Both the position numbers and the translations under genes were made by a program. Shown here in pieces: positions 22,772 to 32,119 of a stretch of DNA of 49,209 nucleotides. Below the pieces are notes generated by a model. The model ran no database searches and was not told the origin of the DNA. It saw only the letters and a list, made by a program, of their open reading frames with translations. Each line of letters opens with the position of its first letter. Positions within the stretch are counted from its first letter, which is position 1. The stretch spans positions 1 through 49,209 of the forward strand of contig JABHZL010000025.1 of assembly GCA_018656645.1 (NCBI GenBank), in the 5' to 3' direction. This DNA is from Phycisphaerae bacterium. GTDB lineage: Bacteria; Planctomycetota; Phycisphaerae; Phycisphaerales; SM1A02.

Positions 22772-24130
22772 CTACTCTTGCTCCGCATCAACCATCATGA
22801 ATTTCACTGCCGCTTCAGCAGCAATTTTAGAACCTACAAAAGCTTTACATTTCAACGCTGCTGTTCTAGTCCCAGCCCGTACTGCTACCGCTTCTAGAAG
22901 TAACTGGTCACCTGGTGTAACAGGATGACGGAGTTTCACTTGATCCAAACTTAGAAGAATGGCAATTTTACCAGTATGCTCTAGTTTTCTACTCATCAAC
23001 AAGCCACCAAGTTGCGCCATTGCCTCGACAACGAGTACGCCTGGCATAATCGGCGTGCCCGGATAATGCCCTTCGAAAAAAGGCTCGTTGATGGTTACAT
23101 TTTTAATTCCAAGTGCGCGTTGATCACCCTCCATTTCAACGACTCTATCTACAAGCAACATCGGATAACGGTGAGGCATAATGCGTTGAATATCACGCAC
23201 GTCCATGACGCAGCCGTCTTGAATAACTTTTGTTCTATCGCTTTCACGATTCTGTTCTAGAATTGCCTTGCACAGTTGTCTGTTCAACGCATGACCAGAA
23301 CGACTTGCAACGATGCGTCCTTGGATATGCGCGCCAGCAAGATATAAATCTCCAATGATGTCTAGGATCTTGTGACGAGCAGGTTCATTTTCAAACCGAT
23401 ACGCGTTGTCAATCGGTCCATTCTCTCCAATGACAAGAACGTCTTTTGGTGACAAGTGTGTGCACATTCCTTTTGCCTGCAAAGCGGAGGCTTCCTCTTG
23501 CAAACTAAAAGTGCGAGCGGGTGCAACATCATCGAGATATGACCCACGCATACTATTCCACGATTGCATTTGCCTTGCAATTCGATCAGAAGAAGTGCCA
23601 TAATCTAAATCATAAACAACCTGCAACCCTTGGGAATCACTTGGAAATGCAGCGATCATTGCATCACCATCTTGTACATATATTGGCTCTTCTATTTTTA
23701 ATATCATCCTAGGTTCCCCCTGCTCGATCGTTCCCGCTCGAACCAAACTCTCCACAAATAGAAGTGCTGAGCCGTCACCACCGGGAATTTCTGGTCCATC
23801 CACACGAATGAGTGCATTGTCGATAGACAAGCCCGAAAGTGCAGACATGAGATGTTCGACTGTCTCAATCGATGCATCACCAACCCCAAGTGCCGTCCGC
23901 CTTGCTCGATCATGTATCGCATGATCGACGGTAGCTTCAATTTTTACGGGCGAATCAAGATCCACGCGTTCAAATACGATGCCTTCGTTTGTACCAGCAG
24001 GCTCAATTACAATGTCAACATCAGAGCCAGTGAGCAAACCCTTGCCGCTGATGGTCACAGGCTTTGCAACCGTTCTCTGCATGAACGTCGTGCATGTTTT
24101 GTCGAATTGTTGTTTTGCTTCTTCTGCCAT
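22772..24130 (-). CDS. lpxC-fabZ: Bifunctional LpxC-FabZ: UDP-3-O-acyl-GlcNAc deacetylase / 3-hydroxyacyl-ACP dehydratase
   Basis: The 452-residue product is a fusion. Residues about 15-300 are LpxC: RTVAKPVTISGKGLLTG, IETVEHLMSALSGLSIDNALIRVDGPEIPGGDGSA (zinc His), FENEPARHKILDIIGDL (zinc His and Asp) and RSGHALNRQL (catalytic His). Residues about 310-452 are FabZ: IQRIMPHRYPMLLVDRV with the active-site His, and GHYPGTPIMPGVLVVEAMAQ with the catalytic Glu. LpxC commits UDP-GlcNAc to lipid A; FabZ dehydrates 3-hydroxyacyl-ACP in fatty acid synthesis and competes for the LpxA/LpxD acyl donor. The same fusion is known in Bacteroidetes and some Planctomycetes. Both halves look intact. Confidence 0.95.
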   Translation of the reverse strand: MAEEAKQQFDKTCTTFMQRTVAKPVTISGKGLLTGSDVDIVIEPAGTNEGIVFERVDLDSPVKIEATVDHAIHDRARRTALGVGDASIETVEHLMSALSGLSIDNALIRVDGPEIPGGDGSALLFVESLVRAGTIEQGEPRMILKIEEPIYVQDGDAMIAAFPSDSQGLQVVYDLDYGTSSDRIARQMQSWNSMRGSYLDDVAPARTFSLQEEASALQAKGMCTHLSPKDVLVIGENGPIDNAYRFENEPARHKILDIIGDLYLAGAHIQGRIVASRSGHALNRQLCKAILEQNRESDRTKVIQDGCVMDVRDIQRIMPHRYPMLLVDRVVEMEGDQRALGIKNVTINEPFFEGHYPGTPIMPGVLVVEAMAQLGGLLMSRKLEHTGKIAILLSLDQVKLRHPVTPGDQLLLEAVAVRAGTRTAALKCKAFVGSKIAAEAAVKFMMVDAEQE

Positions 24131-24166
24131 GGTTGCTGAGATCTTCTGCCCACCAACAGGATTCCA

Positions 24167-25189
24167 TTAGGAATCTCGCTGGGCAAGTTTATGAATGATT
24201 CCGGGTAGTTTACGTACAGCGGACCACTGCCGCAACGTATTTTTAGTAGGTCCCGCAGGCACACCCAGCCATGATTCCCCAGCAGGAATATCATTCATCA
24301 CGCCACTTTTCGCCCCAATCATAGCCCCAGAGCCTATTTTGATGTGTGGAACAATCCCAGTCCCAGCCCCAATTTGGCACCAATCTCCAATTTGAACTGA
24401 CCCGGCAAGCCCCGTATAGGCTGCAATCACACAATTTTGCCCAATTTGGACATTATGGCCAACTTGCACGTGATTATCAATTTTTGTGCCTTTTCCCACG
24501 ATCGTTGATGCAAATTTGCCGCGATCGACACTACTCACAGCTCCGATTTCTACATAATCGTGGATCTCTACATTTCCAACATGGATCATTTTTACAAGGT
24601 GGCTGCCATCTTCTGCAGGTCTGTACCCAAATCCATCAGCACCAATAACAACATTTGCATACAAAATGCAGTGAGATCCTACATGGCAAAACGAGCCGAT
24701 TGAAACACCCGAATGGAGGACTGTTTGCGATCCCACAGTTGCATCCATCCCAATATGAACATTTGATTGAATCACACACCCATCGCCTATGGTCACATTC
24801 TTACCAATCCGAACGAAGGGGCCAATTCGTACATCCGCTCCGATTATTGCTGTTGGGTCAACGGCACAAGATTCGTGGACACCAACAACTGGTTTGTCTT
24901 CTGGCAAAGCGAACAACTTTAATACTTTGGCCATCGCGAGGTCGGGATTATCTACAAGCAAGATTGTCTTATTACCAAAATTAATGTTTGTACAGTCAAC
25001 TTTGTTGCCCATAATTGCAACAGCACCCGCTGATTCCAACCACTGCTTCGCATACGCAATATTTGTTATGAACGTCAATTGGCTCTGTCGTGCAACATCA
25101 GCAGCGGAGACTCCGTCAATCACAGCCTCAGACGATCCTTCAATAGTTGCGCCGATGAGTTCGGCTATAGATGCAGATGTATGACCCAT
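24167..25189 (-). CDS. lpxD: UDP-3-O-acylglucosamine N-acyltransferase LpxD
   Basis: The 340-residue protein has an N-terminal uridine-binding domain (about 1-100, SIAELIGATIEG...DGVSAAD). A long left-handed beta-helix of hexapeptides follows: ADVRIGPFVRIGKNVTIGDGCVIQSN, GADGFGY, AVSSVDRGKFASTIVGKGTKIDNHVQVGHNVQIG. The catalytic His lies in IDNHVQVGHN, and the C-terminus is helical. It N-acylates UDP-3-O-acyl-GlcN, the third lipid A step. AAGGA lies seven bases before the ATG. It lies between the second skp gene and lpxC-fabZ, an order that matches the acyl-donor logic of the operon. Confidence 0.95.
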   Translation of the reverse strand: MGHTSASIAELIGATIEGSSEAVIDGVSAADVARQSQLTFITNIAYAKQWLESAGAVAIMGNKVDCTNINFGNKTILLVDNPDLAMAKVLKLFALPEDKPVVGVHESCAVDPTAIIGADVRIGPFVRIGKNVTIGDGCVIQSNVHIGMDATVGSQTVLHSGVSIGSFCHVGSHCILYANVVIGADGFGYRPAEDGSHLVKMIHVGNVEIHDYVEIGAVSSVDRGKFASTIVGKGTKIDNHVQVGHNVQIGQNCVIAAYTGLAGSVQIGDWCQIGAGTGIVPHIKIGSGAMIGAKSGVMNDIPAGESWLGVPAGPTKNTLRQWSAVRKLPGIIHKLAQRDS

Positions 25190-25207
25190 TGAGGTTCCTT
25201 TATAGGA

Positions 25208-25828
25208 CTACCGAACCGCCATCTCATCAAACTCGCCGTTCATATATTCGATCAATTGATCTGTAACATCGAAGTTGGTGTTTGCGTAGAGCACTCGCCT
25301 GCTCGCAATTTCACCCATGATGTTTGGGTTATCGCCGTCGGGTAATTTCACGGCTGCGTCATTTACAAAAACAACATCCCATCCATTTTCTTTGGAAAGT
25401 TTTTCAGCTGCGGCGCGAATATTGTCATACATGCTTCGAATGCCACGGGCTTCAAATCGTTTCAATTTATCCTCGCAGCAATCTACAAAAACGTTGTAAG
25501 CAAGTGAATCAAGTTTTTGTTTTTGTTCTAATTCCTTGCGTTTATCGCTGCCCTTTTTGTAAAGCTCTATTTCACTATCAATATCTGTAATTTTATGGCG
25601 ACGAGCTACAATTTCTTCTTGTAGTTCTTCTGCGTATGCTTCTGCATCAGAGAACATCTGTGCACGCTGTTCGAGTGAATTAAATACATTTTGAATATCA
25701 ACGAATGCCATCACCGTTGGCGATAATGGTTCAAATCTTCGATTTGCAGAAGACTGCCATGCGAGGGAGCCTAGAGAAACCACAACTGCCGTGGCTAAAA
25801 TGTAAAATTGTCTAGTTGTGTTCACCAT
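25208..25828 (-). CDS. Skp/OmpH-like periplasmic chaperone (paralogue 1)
   Basis: The 206-residue protein has an N-terminal hydrophobic signal/anchor (LATAVVVSLGSLAW). An OmpH/Skp layout follows: a beta strand VMAFVDIQNVFNS, a long coiled coil (about 60-130, charged heptads such as EELQEEIVARRHKITDIDSEIELYKK) and a returning strand WDVVFVNDAAV. Skp holds unfolded outer-membrane proteins in the periplasm and delivers them to BamA. A mid-coil Cys-Cys pair (VDCCEDK) is unusual for Skp. It is adjacent to a second copy of the same fold, and both lie between bamA and lpxD, as skp does in proteobacteria. Confidence 0.8.
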   Translation of the reverse strand: MVNTTRQFYILATAVVVSLGSLAWQSSANRRFEPLSPTVMAFVDIQNVFNSLEQRAQMFSDAEAYAEELQEEIVARRHKITDIDSEIELYKKGSDKRKELEQKQKLDSLAYNVFVDCCEDKLKRFEARGIRSMYDNIRAAAEKLSKENGWDVVFVNDAAVKLPDGDNPNIMGEIASRRVLYANTNFDVTDQLIEYMNGEFDEMAVR

Positions 25829-25850
25829 GAGTTTGTACCTTTATGAAATA

Positions 25851-26471
25851 TCAGTTGGTTTTAGTATCCAACTCTAGATTCATTTGTGTAATTATTTGTT
25901 CAGTGATATCTATTTGATCATTTGCAAAATAGATTCTGTGCATTGAGATTTGTTCGTTCGTCGCACGAAATGGTAGGTTAGGATTTAATTCCACAGACTC
26001 GTCGCTTGCAATTACAAGATCGTAATTATTCGATTCGGCAATAGTGGAAATCGCTGCTTTGATATCTTTAAAGAGAGATTGCAGAACGAGTGATTGTTCA
26101 ACATCTTTTTCTCTTTCGGTAAATTCGGTATATTTTTCTGCTTCGCCCATTGCTTGTTGAATTTGGTCAAAGAGTAAATTTTTGCCTTCATCGCCAGCTT
26201 CGTCGTAGGCAGCAATAAGCGCTTCAACATTCGTTTTTCGAACGAGGCGTTCTGCATCTATTTCTGCTTCTAATTCTTTGTAGCCCGCTCTAAGGACTGC
26301 TCGTTCAACAAAACTATCGAAGACTTGTTGTAAATTAAATACAACAACAACCGTTGGAGGTCTCGACTCAATAGCAACTGCTACTGCGCGGTAACCAATT
26401 CCAGCTGATACAACTACAAGTACTGGGATCAGCATCCAATATATGCGTTTTATTTTTGACTGCTTGAACAT
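25851..26471 (-). CDS. Skp/OmpH-like periplasmic chaperone (paralogue 2)
   Basis: The 206-residue product has a basic N-terminus and transmembrane signal (IYWMLIPVLVVVSAGIGYRAVAV). The strand VVVVFNLQQVFDSFVERAV is followed by a coiled coil over about 65-130 and a C-terminal strand NNYDLVIASDESVELNP. It shares length, layout and the VF-x-L/I-Q-x-VF-x-S motif with the neighbouring paralogue, though sequence identity is modest by eye. A clear AAGGGA sequence precedes the ATG. The role is expected to be periplasmic chaperoning for BamA substrates. Two diverged copies could form a heteromer or serve different clients. Confidence 0.8.
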   Translation of the reverse strand: MFKQSKIKRIYWMLIPVLVVVSAGIGYRAVAVAIESRPPTVVVVFNLQQVFDSFVERAVLRAGYKELEAEIDAERLVRKTNVEALIAAYDEAGDEGKNLLFDQIQQAMGEAEKYTEFTEREKDVEQSLVLQSLFKDIKAAISTIAESNNYDLVIASDESVELNPNLPFRATNEQISMHRIYFANDQIDITEQIITQMNLELDTKTN

Positions 26472-26572
26472 AGATATTCCCTTATGGAGAGTAAAGTAGG
26501 CTTTGAATAGTTAGGTCTGAGAGGGTGGAATTGTATCTGAGAAAGCAGGAGAGCAACACCTATCAGAATGGG

Positions 26573-28921
26573 TCAAAACGGCATTTGAATGCTAAAACTG
26601 AATGTTTTTTTCTCATCCTCTTCTTGCTTCACGACTGGAAAACCAAAATCGAAGGCAAGTGGTGCCTGACCAAGTTGAGGAATGCGTAATCGAATGCCCG
26701 CTCCAACGCTTACTCGGTAATCGTCAAAGCCTACCGTGTCTGTCACTGTTCCCGAATCGCAGAAAACGACTGTTGAGAGAAATGTACCTACAACTGGGAT
26801 TTCATATTGAGCACCAAGAAAAATTTTCCAATCTCCACCGATCGGAACATCGGTGGATCCACCAGCCACTCGTGGCGTGCCCTTTGGAGAAACTGTACGG
26901 AAATCAAATCCCCTAAACGATCGACCACCTAGATAAAAACTGTCATAGGTTGGAGCATCACCACCGAAAATATACCCAATTTTTCCGTCAAGCCGGAGCG
27001 TTGTTGCTCGGCCAATAAAATCTCGATCAACCGTAAAATACGTTGTGTAATTTGCGGACATTTTTGAGAATGTATAGTCACTTGAAAATAAACCAGATTG
27101 GCTGAAACCTAATTCAAGACGTGAACCTTTTTGGGGACCGATATATGGCGACAAGGTAGTACGAATCGCTGTAACACCAACGGTGTCAAGAGTGGATGGT
27201 CCTCGATCATTAAAAATTTCAAGTGGGACGTTGTTATCAATGTCTGTCAATTCAGCTCTATTCGCTGCAAGATATACCTTGCCTGACCAGATATCACCAA
27301 ACCGGCGACCTACACTAAACTTGCTGTACACTTTTTCTTCGTTGTAATCTTTATACACTCTACGTCTATACCCAAGGTTTCCGCCGACAGAATAATCCGT
27401 TTGTAAAAAACGAGGCTCATTCAAGCTCACTTGATAATTAAATACTTCATCACCTGGCTGAAATGCCATTGAGAAACCTTGCCCCGCACCACGAAACGCT
27501 TTTCCTTGCCAAAATTCATCCCAACTTTCTGGCATATCTGCAATATCAAAGTTACGTTGGTTCAGCGAAATCTCACCTATGATGCCATCATCGCTTCCGG
27601 CCACGATGCCGAAATTCATAGATCCAGTTTGCATTTCTTTGACTTCAACGAGAAGGTCACGATATCCCGGATTACTTGGATCTTCTGGTTGTGGTGTCAC
27701 TTTTACTTCATTAAACAACCTTGTCTTCAATAATCGAGTTCTTGCGCGGTCTGGCTCTGCGCCATCAAAACGTCTCCCCGGCTTAAGTCTAATTCGTCCA
27801 CGAATAACCTCATCTTTTGTGAGTAGGTTTCCCTTAATTGAAACCAATCCAACCTTTGCGGGTACGCCTTCGTTAATTCTAAACAGTAAATTTTTAATGG
27901 ATCCTTCCCCTGCTTGTATCGGTATCGACACAACATTCATTTCGATGTGACCCAAAACGCCGTAAGCATCGATAATTGCTTTTTCAGATTTTTTTATTTC
28001 ATTTGATTTATAGATATCACCACGTTTTATTAGAATCAATGAAGCAATTTGTTCAGAAGAAAAAACTGTCAGTGGCTCACCGTTTCTATTAACAGCGGAA
28101 ACATCTCCAAGCGTATATTGAGAGCCCTCATCAATTTGAAATAATACGTTTGCTGAACGGTTGTCTGTACTTTGTGTAATCACACTGCCGATACGTGCTT
28201 CAAGAAATCCTCGGTTTCTGTAAAACGTTACGAGCTTTGCAACATCATCATCCAAAACATATTCGTCGAGTTCACCTCTGCGAAGAAATGGGACAGCAAC
28301 ACTTGTTTCAATTTGAGCGGAAAGTAGTTTCGAAGCAAACGAATTATTGCCTTCAAATCGCACACTTTTTACTCGTACGCGTGGACCTTCCATAATTTCA
28401 TAAATTAAAACACCCGCATTGTCCAGTTCAGCCTTATCCACTTCCACTTCAACAAGGTAGTTACCAAGTTTTCGGTATTTTTCTGCAATGGCTCTGCGAC
28501 CTTTGTCAATTAGGAAAGTGTCACGAGCGACGCCAGGCAACATAGGAATCACCGAGAGCAATTCTTGATCGCTGATCAATTTATTGCCCACAACGTTCAC
28601 TGATGCAATGATCTGTTGCTCCTCTAGGACAAAAACAATATGAACGGTTCCATCGTCTTGCAAAATGACTTTGGAATCAATTGGCTTGAATCGGCCAAGG
28701 CGAGTAAGACGACGAACATCCTCTTCTACAACAGTGGGATCATAAGGGTCACCCACTGCTGATCGAATGTTGTTTGCCACAAATTGATCATCAACTCGCT
28801 TAAGACCCTCTATTTCAACTGCAGAAATAAGACGATCTTTGAGCTCGGACGATACCTCGGCGTTTGAAAGTGTGCTAAAAAGCGTAATCAGAATTACAAT
28901 ACTGAACGTAATGAATTTCAT
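26573..28921 (-). CDS. bamA: Outer-membrane protein assembly factor BamA
   Basis: The 782-residue protein has a signal peptide (KFITFSIVILITLFSTLSNA). Five POTRA-like repeats follow (about 30-430), each with the beta-alpha-alpha-beta-beta pattern, for example ISAVEIEGLKRVDDQFVANNIR, VRVKSVRFEGNNSFASKLL and KVGLVSIKGNLLTKDEVIRGRI. A C-terminal 16-strand Omp85 barrel contains the conserved loop-6 motif SFYLGG...RSFRGF, and the protein ends in an aromatic beta-signal (SIQMPF). BamA folds and inserts outer-membrane proteins. It heads an operon with two skp genes and lpxD, lpxC-fabZ and lpxA. Its presence with lipid A genes shows a true asymmetric outer membrane in this lineage. It is divergent from gcvT. 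Confidence 0.95.
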   Translation of the reverse strand: MKFITFSIVILITLFSTLSNAEVSSELKDRLISAVEIEGLKRVDDQFVANNIRSAVGDPYDPTVVEEDVRRLTRLGRFKPIDSKVILQDDGTVHIVFVLEEQQIIASVNVVGNKLISDQELLSVIPMLPGVARDTFLIDKGRRAIAEKYRKLGNYLVEVEVDKAELDNAGVLIYEIMEGPRVRVKSVRFEGNNSFASKLLSAQIETSVAVPFLRRGELDEYVLDDDVAKLVTFYRNRGFLEARIGSVITQSTDNRSANVLFQIDEGSQYTLGDVSAVNRNGEPLTVFSSEQIASLILIKRGDIYKSNEIKKSEKAIIDAYGVLGHIEMNVVSIPIQAGEGSIKNLLFRINEGVPAKVGLVSIKGNLLTKDEVIRGRIRLKPGRRFDGAEPDRARTRLLKTRLFNEVKVTPQPEDPSNPGYRDLLVEVKEMQTGSMNFGIVAGSDDGIIGEISLNQRNFDIADMPESWDEFWQGKAFRGAGQGFSMAFQPGDEVFNYQVSLNEPRFLQTDYSVGGNLGYRRRVYKDYNEEKVYSKFSVGRRFGDIWSGKVYLAANRAELTDIDNNVPLEIFNDRGPSTLDTVGVTAIRTTLSPYIGPQKGSRLELGFSQSGLFSSDYTFSKMSANYTTYFTVDRDFIGRATTLRLDGKIGYIFGGDAPTYDSFYLGGRSFRGFDFRTVSPKGTPRVAGGSTDVPIGGDWKIFLGAQYEIPVVGTFLSTVVFCDSGTVTDTVGFDDYRVSVGAGIRLRIPQLGQAPLAFDFGFPVVKQEEDEKKTFSFSIQMPF

Positions 28922-28990
28922 CTAGCAGGGCAGGATACCGCCCCAAGGTGACCCTCACAAGCAGCGGACCCAAGAGAGTAGGAAGAATCC

Positions 28991-30106
28991 ATGACAGCCA
29001 CAGCCCCACTTCAGAAAACACCCTTTCACGCTTTCCATCTTGACCACAATGCGATGATGGTTGACTTCATTGGCTGGGACATGCCAATGCACTATGGCTC
29101 GATTATTGAGGAACATCAGCAGGTTCGTCACAGTGGTGGACTTTTTGACGTTTCACACATGGGAAGGCTTCGATTCAAGGGGAGGGATGCGTGTAAATTT
29201 CTCGATCGAGTTTGTACAAGACAAATTCACGGGATGAAAGATGGACAGATTCGATATTCGTTGATTTGCAACGAATGTGGTGGATGCAAAGATGATGTCC
29301 TTGTGTATGGGGTTGGAAATGCAGAATATCTCATGGTCTGTAATGGAGCCAATAGGGCCAAACTCCTTGAGCATTTTTCCAAAGTCAAAGGAGATCTCGT
29401 ATTTAAACTCAAGGATGAGACCGAGTCGACAGCGATGGTTGCTCTCCAAGGTCCAAAAGTGATGGAATTGTTTCGTTCCTTTTCCACAGAAATACCAGAA
29501 CTCAAGCGTTATCGATTCACTACAAAAAATTTACTTATCGCAAAAATTCTTGTCTCAAGAACTGGATATACCGGCGAAGATGGAGTTGAAGTGATCATTC
29601 CCGCATCATTTGCCAAGAAGGCGATCGATCTGATGGTACGCCACGCCGAAGAAACTGCTGTGGTTCTACCCACTGGGCTTGGAGCAAGAGATTCCCTTCG
29701 ACTTGAAGCGGGCATGCCACTGTATGGACATGAGATTACCGAAGAAATCGATCCGATTTCTGCTGGACTTTCCTTCGCTGTAAAACTTGAAAAGGGGTAC
29801 GGAGACAACGAGGCACAACAATTTATTGGGCAAGAAGCACTAATTAAGATCGCAAACGAGGGTGCTCCAAAGAAACTGATTGGCTTGAAGTTAGATGGCA
29901 AACGAACCCCAAGGCAACAGATGGCAGTACTCGGCGGAGACAAAGAGGTCGGCACCATCACCAGCGGCTGCCTGAGCCCAACTTTTGGCTATCCCATTGC
30001 CATGGCACTGGTCAGTGCTGATTGTGACAACGATGTTGTTCAGATCAACTTTGGGAAAAAAACAATCGACGCCGAAGTGGTTTCCCTACCATTTTACAAA
30101 CGATAA
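28991..30106 (+). CDS. gcvT: Aminomethyltransferase GcvT (glycine cleavage T protein)
   Basis: The 371-residue protein matches the T protein of the glycine cleavage system. It has the N-terminal HLDHNAMMVDFIGWDMPMHYG, FDVSHMGRLRFKG, and the folate-binding catalytic Asp in CGGCKDDVLVYGV. SRTGYTGEDGVEVI and LGARDSLRLEAGMPLYGHE (folate and aminomethyl-lipoyl site) follow, with the beta-barrel C-terminal domain TSGCLSPTFGYPIAMA. It releases ammonia from H-protein-bound aminomethyl and gives methylene-tetrahydrofolate. AGGA lies upstream of the ATG. No gcvH or gcvP is in the window. It is followed by a strong terminator. Confidence 0.94.
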   Translation: MTATAPLQKTPFHAFHLDHNAMMVDFIGWDMPMHYGSIIEEHQQVRHSGGLFDVSHMGRLRFKGRDACKFLDRVCTRQIHGMKDGQIRYSLICNECGGCKDDVLVYGVGNAEYLMVCNGANRAKLLEHFSKVKGDLVFKLKDETESTAMVALQGPKVMELFRSFSTEIPELKRYRFTTKNLLIAKILVSRTGYTGEDGVEVIIPASFAKKAIDLMVRHAEETAVVLPTGLGARDSLRLEAGMPLYGHEITEEIDPISAGLSFAVKLEKGYGDNEAQQFIGQEALIKIANEGAPKKLIGLKLDGKRTPRQQMAVLGGDKEVGTITSGCLSPTFGYPIAMALVSADCDNDVVQINFGKKTIDAEVVSLPFYKR

Positions 30107-30121
30107 TACTTGATTCGAGAA

Positions 30122-30155
30122 AAAGCCCTCGGCAAGTACACTTGCCGAGGGCTTT
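30122..30155. terminator. Bidirectional intrinsic terminator between gcvT and the metzincin gene
   Basis: AAAGCCCTCGGCAAG (30122-30136) and CTTGCCGAGGGCTTT (30141-30155) form a perfect 15-bp stem with a TACA loop. T-tracts follow on both strands (TTTAT on plus, TTTTTC on minus). It lies between the convergent gcvT stop (30106) and the protease stop (30186), so it can terminate both. It is the clearest intrinsic terminator in the window. Confidence 0.92.
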
Positions 30156-30185
30156 ATAGTTCAAACGTTACTTCTTTGCAATCAA

Positions 30186-32060
30186 TTATCGACTGCTGCG
30201 ATCTGGTTTAAATTTGCCTTGTAAAGCGGCGAGAAGATCGTCAATATCTGTAGTGCCATCACCATTCCAGTCGGCACGCGCTGTACCCCAAACTGAAATG
30301 ATAAAGACAACATCGTCGGTATCTACTGGGTCAGTGCCACCACCCCCATCAGGTCTAGTGATATTAATTACTACATTTCCTGTGATTGCTTGTTCGAAGC
30401 GTTCACTCATAACTGTGTATGTAAACGAATCTGTTCCGTACACGCCTGAGTGAGGTGTATAAATAAATGTCGATGGTGAACTTTGTGAAACAGTGCCCCT
30501 GCGAATTGAACGCCTATCAAAACGGATTATCGTAAGTTCAGACGTACAGTCGTTTGAAGAATCGTTTGCAAGGACTTCAATTTCGACAGGTATTGACATT
30601 TCAGTTTCAGCAACATCATCGATGACTGTCGGTGGCCCCGGATCTTCATGCCAGAGGTCGCATGAGAGGTTGTCAAGATGGTTAAACGCCCGAGCAATAT
30701 TTTCGAATGCAAACTCAAAGGTAATGTTAGCGTTCCATAAATATGGGTCGCAAGCAAAACATGAACCGTTGTCCCAGCACGCGGCGTCGGCTCCTGGACA
30801 CAAGTGGCAATAACTCATGATAGTGGAGATGTAATCAGCGCAATCAAATTCTGGGTCACCTATGGGGTCATAATCACTACACTCTTCGCCGCACTCGTCG
30901 GGCGGTTCATCCATATCAAACGTATGAATCATGCCAAAATTGTGGCCTGTCTCGTGCGCTACAACAATGAAATCCCAGTTGCCCATTGAGTTTGTTTGAA
31001 GTGGCATTGGGAACCATCCATTTACTGCCATGATTGCGTTCCCAGAGCCAGAACAAATGTTATTAAGACCCGCAAGGCCTCCACCCAGACCTCTTCCTGA
31101 GAAGAATTGGGCGAGTCCCCTTTCAACATCCCCCATATACACGTCCCAATAAAGCCTAAACTCTGCTAGACCAGCATCAGTTGTTGCACCAATCCAAGGA
31201 TCGGCGACACGAAAACCATGTTCATCTACCCAAAAATGAAGGTAGTTTATGACTAGTTCAATATCAAGAATTGGCTCATAGAGAATGCTCGAAACAGCCC
31301 CAATAAGCATTTGGACATACGCGTTGGCTGCGGGGACCGCGCCTTCTGGAGCCTCGGCAAACAAATCTAGGAACTCATTGTCTGTCTCATACGCCATCCA
31401 TAGTTGATTGCATGGCGCATAGCCATCCACTCCATCTCGATTACTGCCTGCTGGAACAGGAATGGCCTTCGATGAGTCTGTATCACAGGAACTGATCCCC
31501 GATAAATCAATAAAATTCCCCGGAATATTTTGCATATCGTAGATAAGTGTGAGGTCTTCACTTGGCGAGGTTCCAATCATGAACCTTGTGCCATCAACAA
31601 AAACCCAACCATTAACCAATCCACCACCAAAACCAAGAAATACTTGGGAATCTGAATCGCCGAGCACTGTTCCCTTAAACATCACGACTTTTGTCCAAGG
31701 AAGGTCATGATGTACAATCCCACCAAATCGGTCATACGACGATCCAACGAGCTGGGCTCCGTTCGTGCGCGAGTTGAGTGTTTCTAGTTCAAGCGTAACA
31801 ACGCGCTCATTGTCAAGAGGAAACTCCTCTATGAGGACCATAACACCCTCTCTGCTAAGATCTACCGAGGCGTCTTCACTGCATAATGCTTCGCCAATGT
31901 CATTAAGCATAAGGCGAGTTGCACTAGGATGCACATCACGTGGAGCGGGTTCAGGATGAACCGATATTGGGGAAGAAATTCTAATCGGTGCAGATGCGAA
32001 GGCAATACTGCTAGTTAGAGCCGGAATCAAAAATATACAAATAATAATTTTTCTTAACAT
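30186..32060 (-). CDS. Secreted metzincin-type zinc metalloprotease with cadherin-like domain and dockerin-like tail (paralogue A)
   Basis: The 624-residue protein has a signal peptide (IIICIFLIPALTSSIAFA) and an N-terminal region (about 30-210). A catalytic domain carries the metzincin zinc motif HETGHNFGMIH (H369, H373, H379) and a Met-turn TIMSYCHLC. Cysteines between and after these suggest disulfides. A bacterial cadherin-like/Ig-type domain follows (about 495-585, EIEVLANDSS...GVYGTDSFTYTV). A short Gly-rich linker leads to a dockerin-like half repeat WNGDGTTDIDDLL and a basic end. It is related to reprolysin-like peptidases. It is probably exported and acts on extracellular protein. 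The neighbour at 32118 has the same architecture, so the pair arose by duplication. Confidence 0.85.
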   Translation of the reverse strand: MLRKIIICIFLIPALTSSIAFASAPIRISSPISVHPEPAPRDVHPSATRLMLNDIGEALCSEDASVDLSREGVMVLIEEFPLDNERVVTLELETLNSRTNGAQLVGSSYDRFGGIVHHDLPWTKVVMFKGTVLGDSDSQVFLGFGGGLVNGWVFVDGTRFMIGTSPSEDLTLIYDMQNIPGNFIDLSGISSCDTDSSKAIPVPAGSNRDGVDGYAPCNQLWMAYETDNEFLDLFAEAPEGAVPAANAYVQMLIGAVSSILYEPILDIELVINYLHFWVDEHGFRVADPWIGATTDAGLAEFRLYWDVYMGDVERGLAQFFSGRGLGGGLAGLNNICSGSGNAIMAVNGWFPMPLQTNSMGNWDFIVVAHETGHNFGMIHTFDMDEPPDECGEECSDYDPIGDPEFDCADYISTIMSYCHLCPGADAACWDNGSCFACDPYLWNANITFEFAFENIARAFNHLDNLSCDLWHEDPGPPTVIDDVAETEMSIPVEIEVLANDSSNDCTSELTIIRFDRRSIRRGTVSQSSPSTFIYTPHSGVYGTDSFTYTVMSERFEQAITGNVVINITRPDGGGGTDPVDTDDVVFIISVWGTARADWNGDGTTDIDDLLAALQGKFKPDRSSR

Positions 32061-32096
32061 TTCTAACTTACTTCCTACATCAGTAATTGATTATTG

Positions 32097-32119
32097 AAGT
32101 TTTTTTGTTCAAAAAACTT
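32097..32119. other. A/T-only hairpin between the two protease genes
   Basis: AAGTTTTTT (32097-32105) and AAAAAACTT (32111-32119) form a 9-bp stem with a 5-base loop, overlapping the stop codon of the upstream protease gene. It is composed almost entirely of A/T pairs, so it is weak. AGGA upstream of the next ATG (32060) suggests the two proteases can be cotranscribed through it. Confidence 0.3.
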
